A DNA stretch of 64,000 nucleotides from Geodermatophilus sp. DSM 44513 (GTDB lineage: Bacteria; Actinomycetota; Actinomycetes; Mycobacteriales; Geodermatophilaceae), in NCBI RefSeq assembly GCF_032460525.1, contig NZ_CP135963.1:1860001-1924000 (forward strand). Reading direction: 5' to 3'. The translations under genes were made by a program, and so were the position numbers. Numbering within the stretch: the first letter of the stretch is position 1; the number at the start of each line of letters is the position of its first letter. The notes under the pieces are model-generated. The model had not been told where the DNA came from and searched no databases. It saw nothing but the letters and a program-made list of their open reading frames with translations. Below, in pieces: positions 9,366-17,275 of the stretch.

Positions 9366-9968
9366 GTGAGCAGCGAGCCGATCCGGGTCCTCATCGCCGA
9401 GGACGAGGCGCTCATCCGCCTCGACCTCAAGGAGATGCTCGAGGAGGAGGGGTACACCGTGGTGGCCGAGGTCGGCGACGGGCAGCAGGCCGTCGACCGG
9501 GCGACCGAGCTGCGGCCGGACCTGGTCGTCCTGGACATCCAGATGCCCGTGCTCGACGGACTGTCGGCAGCCGAGCAGATCGCGACGGCCCGCATCGCCC
9601 CGGTCATCGTGCTCACCGCGTTCAGCCAGCGGGAGCTGGTCGAGCGCGCCCGCGACGCCGGCGCGATGGCCTACCTGGTGAAGCCGTTCTCCAAGAACGA
9701 CCTGGTGCCGGCGATCGAGGTGGCCCGCGGCCGGTTCGCCGAGCTGGCCGCTCTCGACGGCGAGGTGCGCACGCTGGAGGAGCGGTTGGAGACCCGCAAG
9801 GTCGTCGAGCAGGCCAAGGGCCGGCTGATGAGCGAGCAGGGCCTCACCGAGGCCGAGGCCTTCCGGTGGATCCAGCGGACGGCGATGAACGAGCGCACCT
9901 CGATGAAGGCGCTCGCGCAGCGCATCCTCCAGCCGCAGACGTCCGCGGACCCGGCCGCGGGCGGCTGA
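9366..9968 (+). CDS. pdtaR: ANTAR-domain response regulator (PdtaR)
   Basis: Two-component response regulator that acts on RNA. Receiver domain in residues ~6-125 with acidic pocket EDE (12-14), phosphoacceptor D57 (VVLDIQMP) and K106 (LVKPFS); the C-terminal ANTAR domain (~138-190, VVEQAKGRLMSEQGLTEAEA) binds dual-hexaloop RNA hairpins to cause antitermination. The 200-residue length matches mycobacterial PdtaR, and the neighbourhood (pyk, tesB upstream; polA, rpsA downstream) matches too. Its partner kinase PdtaS is not in this window. Confidence 0.95.
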   Translation: MSSEPIRVLIAEDEALIRLDLKEMLEEEGYTVVAEVGDGQQAVDRATELRPDLVVLDIQMPVLDGLSAAEQIATARIAPVIVLTAFSQRELVERARDAGAMAYLVKPFSKNDLVPAIEVARGRFAELAALDGEVRTLEERLETRKVVEQAKGRLMSEQGLTEAEAFRWIQRTAMNERTSMKALAQRILQPQTSADPAAGG

Positions 9969-10055
9969 CCCCCCGCCGGTCTCGGGGCGGGATCGGGCAG
10001 GTCACGACCTCATCACGGTCCGGGCGACCCCTGCTCTCCCCCCGGATCGGGCGGC

Positions 10056-10061
10056 TACCTT
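10056..10061 (+). promoter_or_regulatory. -10-like hexamer upstream of the binding-protein gene
   Basis: TACCTT (TANNNT) at 70 bases before the ATG would leave a leader of about 60 nt. Weak evidence; no -35 match seen. Confidence 0.3.
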
Positions 10062-10130
10062 CCCCCCACTGACCGGCCGCCCGCCCGGGCGGGCCGGCCG
10101 CACGACCGACACCACAGTGGGAGTTCCTCG

Positions 10131-11474
10131 ATGCGCACAGGCATCCTCGCGCGCCACGCCGCGATCTCGGCCGCCGCCCTCCTCGTCCTGACCGCGTGTG
10201 GCGGCGGGGGCGAGGAGGCAGGCACCGCCGCCGAGGACACCGCCGCGAGCACCGGCGGCGGCGAGCGGCAGGTCAACGTCTACGGCACCGACGGCAACAT
10301 GGGCAACGCGCTGGGCGAGTCGTTCACCGAGCCGGGTTCGCTGGCCGGCATGTCGGGCACCACGCCGCTGACCGAGCTGGGCACCGACTTCCAGGACCGG
10401 CTCCTGCAGGTCGACCCGAACCTGCAGGACTACAACTACGCCGGCGAGACCTACGACGCGGTCGTCATCACCGCGCTCGCCGCCCAGGCCGCCGGGACGA
10501 ACGACGCCAACGTCTTCAAGGAGTTCGTCAACGGGATCACCTTCGGCGGCGAGGCCTGCACCGACTACGCCGGCTGCCTGGAGATCATCACCAACGGCGG
10601 GAACGTCGACTACGACGGCATCTCCGGTCCGCTGAGCTTCACCGACGCCGGCGAGCCGGCCGAGGCGAGCTTCGGCATCCTGCAGTTCGGCGAGGACAAC
10701 CAGCTCGACGACTCCCTCACCGAGTACCAGCTGGCCGGTGACGCGGCCAACGCCGCCACCGACGAGGGCCCGGCCTACGCCGCGCCCGGGGCGACCGGCG
10801 AGCAGCTGGTGATCGGCACGCTGCTGCCGCTGACCGGGAACCTGGCCTTCCTCGGCCCGCCGGAGGTGGCCGGCGCCCGGCTGGCCGTGCAGGACATCAA
10901 CGCCGCCGGCGGCGTCCTCGGCCAGGACGTCCGCCTGGTGGAGGGCGACTCGGGCGACGCGTCGACCGACACCGCGACGCAGACGGTCGACCGGCTGCTG
11001 CAGGAGGGCGTGAACGCGATCATCGGCGCGGCGTCCTCGGGCGTGAGCCTCACCGTGATCGACCGGATCACCGGCGCGGGCGTCCTGCAGTTCTCCCCGG
11101 CGAACACCTCCGACCAGTTCACCGACTACAACGACAACGGGCTGTACTTCCGCACCGCCCCGCCGGACACGCTGCAGGCCCGGGCGCTGGCCGACCTGAT
11201 CATCAACGACGGCAACAACACCGTCGGGATCATGGCGCTCAACGACCCGTACGGCACCGGGCTGCTGGACAACACCCGGGAGAACCTGATCTCGGCGGGC
11301 CTGGCGGAGGACAGCATCGTGACGCTGACCTACGACCCGCAGGCGGCCAACTTCGACGCCGAGATCCAGCAGATGGCCGACTTCAACCCCGACGCCATCG
11401 TGGTCATTGGCTTCGAGGAGTCGGCACGGATCATCGAGGGGCTCAACCAGCAGGGCATCGGCCCGCGGCGCTGA
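10131..11474 (+). CDS. Branched-chain amino-acid-type ABC substrate-binding lipoprotein, circularly permuted
   Basis: Lipoprotein with signal peptide and lipobox LTAC (Cys23), a Gly/Glu/Thr-rich linker, then the two halves of a type I periplasmic binding protein (LivJ-like) in swapped order. Residues 47-203 (QVNVYGTDGN to TEYQLAG) are the normal C-terminal part; residues 204-225 are an Ala/Gly/Pro linker; residues 226-447 (LVIGTLLPLTG to QQGIGPRR) are the normal N-terminal part, which in the family directly follows the signal peptide. The protein stops exactly where the family would continue into VNVYGTDGN. Total length (447) and both halves look complete, so this is rearranged, not truncated. 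It probably delivers substrate to LivHMGF encoded opposite; whether it still binds ligand is unknown. An assembly error is possible. Confidence 0.9.
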   Translation: MRTGILARHAAISAAALLVLTACGGGGEEAGTAAEDTAASTGGGERQVNVYGTDGNMGNALGESFTEPGSLAGMSGTTPLTELGTDFQDRLLQVDPNLQDYNYAGETYDAVVITALAAQAAGTNDANVFKEFVNGITFGGEACTDYAGCLEIITNGGNVDYDGISGPLSFTDAGEPAEASFGILQFGEDNQLDDSLTEYQLAGDAANAATDEGPAYAAPGATGEQLVIGTLLPLTGNLAFLGPPEVAGARLAVQDINAAGGVLGQDVRLVEGDSGDASTDTATQTVDRLLQEGVNAIIGAASSGVSLTVIDRITGAGVLQFSPANTSDQFTDYNDNGLYFRTAPPDTLQARALADLIINDGNNTVGIMALNDPYGTGLLDNTRENLISAGLAEDSIVTLTYDPQAANFDAEIQQMADFNPDAIVVIGFEESARIIEGLNQQGIGPRR

Positions 11475-11511
11475 CCCCCGCGGCGCCCCGGCGCCGCGCA
11501 CCGCGGTCCCC

Positions 11512-11543
11512 GTGGCCCGGCACCGTCGGCGGTGCCGGGCCAC
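11512..11543. terminator. Perfect 14-bp hairpin downstream of the binding-protein gene
   Basis: Arms GTGGCCCGGCACCG (11512-11525) and CGGTGCCGGGCCAC (11530-11543) enclose a TCGG loop. There is no T tract, as is usual for high-GC actinobacterial terminators. First of three hairpins in the convergent gap. Confidence 0.7.
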
Positions 11544-11590
11544 GGCCGTGTCCGGCCCGGGGGACGGCGGCCGCCACGGGGCGACGGTGG

Positions 11591-11633
11591 GCGCCCGGGC
11601 CCCGTTCCCGGGGCCGCGACGGGGCCCGGGCGC
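11591..11633. terminator. Perfect 15-bp hairpin between convergent genes
   Basis: Arms GCGCCCGGGCCCCGT (11591-11605) and ACGGGGCCCGGGCGC (11619-11633) with a 13-nt loop. Can act on either strand. Confidence 0.6.
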
Positions 11634-11685
11634 ACACCGTCGGGCTGGTGCCGCCCGGGTGCCCTCGACCGGCACGGGCCGCACG

Positions 11686-11723
11686 CCGACGGCGCCGGCC
11701 CCTGGCGGGACCGGCGCCGTCGG
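11686..11723. terminator. Perfect 13-bp hairpin at the 3' end of livF
   Basis: Arms CCGACGGCGCCGG (11686-11698) and CCGGCGCCGTCGG (11711-11723), 12-nt loop, located 18 bases past the livF stop. Likely terminator of livHMGF. Confidence 0.65.
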
Positions 11724-11741
11724 CGGGGGAGGGGGGAGCCC

Positions 11742-12589
<848 letters not shown>

Positions 12590-12593
<4 letters not shown>

Positions 12594-13615
12594 CGCTCGG
12601 TCCTCTCCGGGCCGGTGCCGTCCGCCTGCAGGACGTCCCCGTCGGCGTTCTCCTCGCAGGCGATGGCCGCCTCGGCCTCGGCGAGGACGCGGTCCTCCTC
12701 CTCGACGGTGAGCGGCGCGTCGTGGTGCGCGCCCAGGTAGGCGTCGACGACGGCCTGGTTCTGGCTGACCGACTCCGGCGGACCCTCGGCGATGACCCTG
12801 CCGGCGGCCATGACGACGACCCAGTCGCTGATGTCCCGGACGACGTCCATGTCGTGCTCGACGAAGACGACCGTCATGCCCTCCTCACGGAGGTCCTTGA
12901 CGTGCCCCAGCAGGCTCTGCGTCAGCGCCGGGTTCACCCCGGCCATCGGCTCGTCGAGCATGACGACCTTCGGGTCGCTCATCAGCGCGCGGGCCATCTC
13001 CAGCAGCTTGCGCTGCCCACCGGACAGCGTGCCGGCGAAGTCGTCCCGCTTGCGGTCCAGCTTGAACCGGGTGAGCAGCTCCATCGCCTTCTCGGTGTTG
13101 GACCGCTCCTGGGGGCGCCACGTGCCCGGCACCAGGGCCCGCCAGAAGCTCTCCCCGCGCTGACCCTGGGCGCCGAGCAGCATGTTCTGCAGCACGGTGA
13201 GCCGGGACAGCGCCTTGGTGAGCTGGAAGGTCCGCACGACGCCCAGCCGGGCCACCTGGTGCGGCGCCAGCTTGCCCAGCGGCTGCCCGTCGAAGGTCCA
13301 GGTGCCGGTGTTGGGCTGGTCGAAACCGGTGAGCAGGTTGAACAGCGTCGTCTTCCCGGCTCCGTTCGGCCCGATCAGGCCGGTGATGCCACCCCGCTGG
13401 ACCTCCAGGTGGTCCACCGCCACGGCGGTGAGGCCGCCGAAGGTGCGGGTGACCCCGTCCACCACGATCGCCGGGTCGGGCTTGGCCACCCCGACCTCCC
13501 ACGGGACGTCGCGCAGCGCGGTCTGCGCCAGCCGGCGAGGGGCGCGGTCGGCACCGGGGAGCCCGGGCGACAGCGACGCCGCGTGGGCTCCGGAGGGCTG
13601 ACTGTCAGCGGGCAT
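12590..13615 (-). CDS. livG: Branched-chain amino-acid-type ABC transporter ATPase
   Basis: Second ATPase of the LivHMGF system. 341 residues: variable N-terminal ~45 residues, Walker A GPNGAGKTT, Q-loop region VVRTFQLTKALSRLTV (LivG-type), signature LSGGQRKLLEMARAL, Walker B VVMLDEPMAGVNP, H-loop VEHDM, plus an acidic C-terminal tail of ~50 residues. Overlaps livM by 11 bases and livF by 4, so translation is coupled. Confidence 0.92.
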
Positions 13616-14603
13616 CGAGCATCACCTCTCGTCGGTCACCGAAGATGCCCTGCGGCCGGAAGACCAGCAGCAGCATGAGCCCGAGCCCGATGAGCACGAA
13701 CCGGATCTGCGCGACGTCGGTCGCCGAGAGCAGGCCCTCGGGGATGACCCCGTTGTCGATCAGCGTACGCAGGCCGGTGTCGGCGAACTGGATGATGAAG
13801 TACATCAGCATCGCGCCGACGACCGGGCCGAGCACGCGCGCGGCCCCGCCGAGGATCAGGGCGGCGTAGGCCAGGAAGGTGTTGGCGTTCTGGTACTGGT
13901 CGGGGTTGGCCGACGCGGTGCCGAGGGCGTAGACCATGCCGCCGAGGGCGCCGAGCACCCCACCGAGCACCAGCGCCTGCATCTTGTACAGGTAGACGTT
14001 CTTGCCGAGGGCGCGGACGGCGTCCTCGTCCTCGCGGACGGACTTGACCACCCGACCCCACGGGCTGCGCACCAGCAGCCACACCAGCAGGCAGGACAGG
14101 GCCACGAACGTCCAGCCGACCGCGGTGACCCACAGTTCCCCGCCGCTCCACCGGGTGCCGAGGACCGGGTACTGGCGGGCGGTGTCCCAGGGCGCCAGGG
14201 CGACGAAGTCGCCGTTGAAGCCGGCCAGCCCGCGGGTGCCGTTGGTGACCGGGGTCGCCGACACGGACCGGAACAGCAGCCGCAGGCCCTCCGCGGCGGC
14301 GATGGTGGCGATGGCCAGGTAGTCCGCGCGCAGCCGGAGTGTGGGCAGCCCCAGCAGCAGGGCCAGGACGACGGCGGCACCCAGCCCGACCAGGACGCCG
14401 ACCCAGAACGGCAGCCCCCACTGGCTCACCGAGATGGCGATGCCGTACCCGCCGAGCATGGCGAAGGCGATCTGGCCGAAGTTCAGCAGCCCGGTGTAGC
14501 CGAACTGCACGTTGATGCCGATGGCCAGCAGCGCCAGGAAGATCGCCTGGAAGCCCAGCCCGGCCTTGAGCGCGACGGCCAGGGCGTCGATGAGTTCACC
14601 CAC
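13605..14603 (-). CDS. livM: Branched-chain amino-acid-type ABC transporter permease
   Basis: Inner-membrane permease of the Liv system, 332 residues with about 8-9 hydrophobic segments. Family marks: FGYTGLLNFGQIAFAMLGGYG near the N-terminus, LPTLRLRADYLAIATIAAAEG in the middle, the cytoplasmic coupling loop SPWGRVVKSVREDEDAVRALGKN and a C-terminal LLLVFRPQGIFG. GTG start at 14603, three bases after the livH stop. Confidence 0.92.
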   Translation of the reverse strand: MGELIDALAVALKAGLGFQAIFLALLAIGINVQFGYTGLLNFGQIAFAMLGGYGIAISVSQWGLPFWVGVLVGLGAAVVLALLLGLPTLRLRADYLAIATIAAAEGLRLLFRSVSATPVTNGTRGLAGFNGDFVALAPWDTARQYPVLGTRWSGGELWVTAVGWTFVALSCLLVWLLVRSPWGRVVKSVREDEDAVRALGKNVYLYKMQALVLGGVLGALGGMVYALGTASANPDQYQNANTFLAYAALILGGAARVLGPVVGAMLMYFIIQFADTGLRTLIDNGVIPEGLLSATDVAQIRFVLIGLGLMLLLVFRPQGIFGDRREVMLDAR

Positions 14604-14606
14604 GGC

Positions 14607-15962
14607 TCAGCCCACCCGCACCCGGCTGCCGAGGATGCCCTGCGGCCGCACGATCAGGATGACGATCAGCAGCAGCAGCCCGCCGACGTACTTGACGTCG
14701 TTGGGGATGACCAGCGTCGACATCTGCACGAAGACCCCCACCACGATGCTGCCCACCAGGGCCCCGTAGGCCGTGCCGAGCCCGCCGAGGGTGACCCCGG
14801 CGAACATCAACAGCAGCAGCCGGAAGCCCATGTCCCACTGCACCTCGTCGGACAGCCCGAGCAGGATGCCGCCCAGGGCGGCCAGCGCCCCGCCCATCAT
14901 CCAGACGACCAGGATCACCCGGTTGACGTTGATGCCGGAGGACGCCGCGAGGTCGCGGTTGTCGGCGACCGCGCGCATCGCCTTGCCGATCGTCGTCCGC
15001 TGCAGCATGACCGCGATGAGCAGCAGCACGGCCAGCGCGACGACGATCGAGGCCAGGTCGGTGTCGGTCATCGTGAACGGGCCGTAGTCGACCGCCCGCT
15101 GGCCCCGGTAGTCCGCGTAGGCCTCCGAGCCCCCGCCGAAGATGATCTGGTAGAGGTAGCGCAGCAGCAGCGACAGGCCGATGGAGATGACCAGCGCGGC
15201 GACCAGGCCGGTGCCGCGCCGGCGCAGCGGCCGCCAGATCGCCAGCTCGTTCAGCGCCCCGACGCCGGCGCCGATCACCATGGCCATCAGCGCGGCCGGG
15301 ATCAGCGGCACCCCGCCCTCGACGTTGATGAACCACGCGGCGATGGCCCCGATGGTGACCAGCTCGCCGTGCGCGAAGTTGGTCAACCCGGTGGTGCCGA
15401 AGATCAGTGACAGGCCCACGGCCGCCATGGCGATGAGCAGCCCGAAGCGCAGGCCCTCGACGAGCAACTGCACCCAGCGGACGGTGCCACCGCCGCCCTC
15501 CCGGCTGCCGTCGCTGAGCGCGATGATCACGCCCTGGTTGCGGTTCGCGTCGACGGTGACCGTGCGGTTGTCCTCGCCGGTGAGCACCACGCCCTCGGGC
15601 AGGTCCTCGGCGTCGATGGTGACCGTGTACTGGCCTGGCCCGGGCAGTGGCACCGCCCAGCGGCCCTCGTCGTCGGTCTCCACGGTGTCGACGGCGTCGC
15701 CGTCGGCCGTGGTGACGACCACCTCGACGCCCTCGACCGGGCCGACGACGTTGGTCCGCAGGGTGCCCGACACCTGCTCGGTGGCCGTGGCCGGCTCCGT
15801 CTGGGCCGAGGCGACGCCAGGGACGAGCAGCAGCGCGAGACCCCCGAGGACGCCGAGCAGCAGCAGGCGGAGCAGCACCGGGCCCCCGGCCGCCGGCCGC
15901 CCGGTCCGTGCCCGTCCACCCCGTCCCCCGGGCCCCGGCACACGGTCTGCCGTGTTCGTCAC
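14607..15962 (-). CDS. livH: Branched-chain amino-acid-type ABC permease with N-terminal secreted beta-sandwich domain
   Basis: LivH-type permease preceded by an extra domain. From GTG 15962 (GGAGG just upstream): ~25 basic/Gly-rich residues, a signal-anchor (VLLRLLLLGVLGGLALLLVPGVASAQ), then ~90 residues resembling a carboxypeptidase-regulatory or CnaB-like fold (VSGTLRTN...DEGRWAVPLPGPGQYTVTID), predicted outside the membrane, and finally the permease core with FGTTGLTNFAHGELVT and a C-terminal LIVRPQGILG. About 450 residues against ~300 for plain LivH. The open frame extends to 16070, but the longer N-terminus is unlikely. First gene of the livHMGF operon. Confidence 0.88.
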   Translation of the reverse strand: MTNTADRVPGPGGRGGRARTGRPAAGGPVLLRLLLLGVLGGLALLLVPGVASAQTEPATATEQVSGTLRTNVVGPVEGVEVVVTTADGDAVDTVETDDEGRWAVPLPGPGQYTVTIDAEDLPEGVVLTGEDNRTVTVDANRNQGVIIALSDGSREGGGGTVRWVQLLVEGLRFGLLIAMAAVGLSLIFGTTGLTNFAHGELVTIGAIAAWFINVEGGVPLIPAALMAMVIGAGVGALNELAIWRPLRRRGTGLVAALVISIGLSLLLRYLYQIIFGGGSEAYADYRGQRAVDYGPFTMTDTDLASIVVALAVLLLIAVMLQRTTIGKAMRAVADNRDLAASSGINVNRVILVVWMMGGALAALGGILLGLSDEVQWDMGFRLLLLMFAGVTLGGLGTAYGALVGSIVVGVFVQMSTLVIPNDVKYVGGLLLLIVILIVRPQGILGSRVRVG

Positions 15963-16147
15963 TCCGCCTCCCTGCCTCTGCGCACGAGGGGGGACGGTAG
16001 CCCAGCTCTGTCGCCTGCTGTTCACCTCGCGGCGAGCCGTTACCCGTCCGGGACACGCCGCACCCGTCACACCCGTCCCGAGGCGGCGCGCCGACGTGGC
16101 CGCCGGTGGCGGCGGGTGCAGTCTCGGGTCACCGTCCAGGAGGCCCC

Positions 16148-16792
16148 GTGTCCGTTCCCGGTTCCCGGTCCCGCGTCACGACGCGCGACGCCCGTCCCGC
16201 CGACCTGCCCGCGGTGCTCGCCCTGGTGCGCCAGCACCGGGCGGAGGCCCACGCCGAGGGCGTGCTGACCGGGCAGACGCCGGGCGCCGCGGCCGCGGCC
16301 GGTTTCCGCCGCCTGCTCGCCGACCCCGCGCACCGGGTGGTGCTCGCCGTCCTGCCCGGGCCCAACGCCCCGGACGGCGGGGCGAGCGGGCGCGAGCTGG
16401 TGGTCGGCCTGGCCGTCCTCGGCGTCGACCCGCTGTCGGTGGTCCTCGGCGTCCCGCAGCTGACGGTGGACAACCTCGTCGTGCACCGCGACCACCGCCG
16501 GTGCGGGGCCGGCGCGGCGCTGCTGGCCGCCGCCGTGGCGCACGCGTCCGAGGTCGGGGCGGCGCACGTCGTCGGGGCCGTGGGCGGGCACGAGGCCGAG
16601 CGGCAGCGGTTCTTCGCGCGGATGGGCTTCGCGCCCCTCACCACCCGGCGGATCGTGCCCCGGGAGACCCTCGCCCGCACGCTGGCGGCCTGGCAGCGCG
16701 GCGGGGGGACCGTGCCCGCACCGCGCCGCCCACCGGTGCGCCGCCGCCCGCCGGTGCCAGCGGCGGCCCTGCTGGACGCCGTCGAGGGCTAG
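16148..16792 (+). CDS. GNAT-family acetyltransferase
   Basis: N-acetyltransferase of unknown substrate, 214 residues. Seen: RDARPADLPAVLALVRQH at the start, the beta4 strand LTVDNLVVHRDHRRCGAGAALL carrying the acetyl-CoA loop (R-R-x-G-x-G-A variant) and FFARMGFAPL near the end of the fold; the last ~40 residues are Pro/Arg-rich. GTG 16148 is preceded by CAGGAGG. Tail-to-tail overlap of 4 bases with the hotdog gene on the other strand. Confidence 0.82.
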   Translation: MSVPGSRSRVTTRDARPADLPAVLALVRQHRAEAHAEGVLTGQTPGAAAAAGFRRLLADPAHRVVLAVLPGPNAPDGGASGRELVVGLAVLGVDPLSVVLGVPQLTVDNLVVHRDHRRCGAGAALLAAAVAHASEVGAAHVVGAVGGHEAERQRFFARMGFAPLTTRRIVPRETLARTLAAWQRGGGTVPAPRRPPVRRRPPVPAAALLDAVEG

Positions 16793-17193
16793 GTCGCCAG
16801 GAGCATGCAGGTCAGCCGGGCGGTCGCGGTCACCCGGCCCTGCTCGTCGGTGACCTCGATGGTGAAGGTGGCCAGGGTCCGGCCCCGGCGCACCGGCGTC
16901 GCGACGGCGGTGACGACGCCCTCGGTCGCCGCCCGCAGGTAGCTGACGTTGAGCTCCACGCCGACGGCCTGCCGGCCCGGACCGGCGCCCAGCGCCGCGG
17001 CCCAGGAGCCGACGGTCTCCACCAGCGAGCAGGTGGCCCCGCCGTGCAGCAGCCCGAACGGCTGCTGGTTGCCCTCGACGGGCATGGTCGCGACCACGTG
17101 GTCGGGGTCGTGGTCGGTGATCCGGATGCCGAGCTTGTCGTCCAGCGGGCTCATCTGCCCGGCGTCGAGCCAGGCGGGGCGGTCGGCGGTCAC
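16789..17193 (-). CDS. PaaI-type hotdog thioesterase
   Basis: Single hotdog-fold acyl-CoA thioesterase of 134 residues (PaaI/YdiI/MenI type). Seen: GIRITDHDPDHVVATMPV, the active-site stretch QPFGLLHGGATCSLVET (the conserved HGG and acidic residue), VGVELNVSYLRAA and a C-terminal TARLTCML. Possible substrates include aromatic or 1,4-dihydroxy-2-naphthoyl-CoA esters; the sequence does not decide. Divergent from polA, with start codons 83 bases apart. Confidence 0.85.
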   Translation of the reverse strand: MTADRPAWLDAGQMSPLDDKLGIRITDHDPDHVVATMPVEGNQQPFGLLHGGATCSLVETVGSWAAALGAGPGRQAVGVELNVSYLRAATEGVVTAVATPVRRGRTLATFTIEVTDEQGRVTATARLTCMLLAT

Positions 17194-17261
17194 CCCGGCA
17201 CGGTAACCAGCCCGGCCGGACCGGCGCGGTCCACGCGCCCGGGGCCGTCGGTGGGCGCCCT

Positions 17262-17267
17262 TACCAT
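17262..17267 (+). promoter_or_regulatory. -10-like hexamer for polA (leaderless)
   Basis: TACCAT (TANNNT) ends 8 bases before the polA ATG, which places the transcript start at the first codon. Confidence 0.5.
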
Positions 17268-17275
17268 CGGCGGCG

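Noticed and set aside
16789..16792. GNAT/hotdog 3' overlap as a sign of frameshift
   Set aside because: Both proteins end at expected family lengths; a 4-base tail-to-tail overlap is ordinary in this genome.
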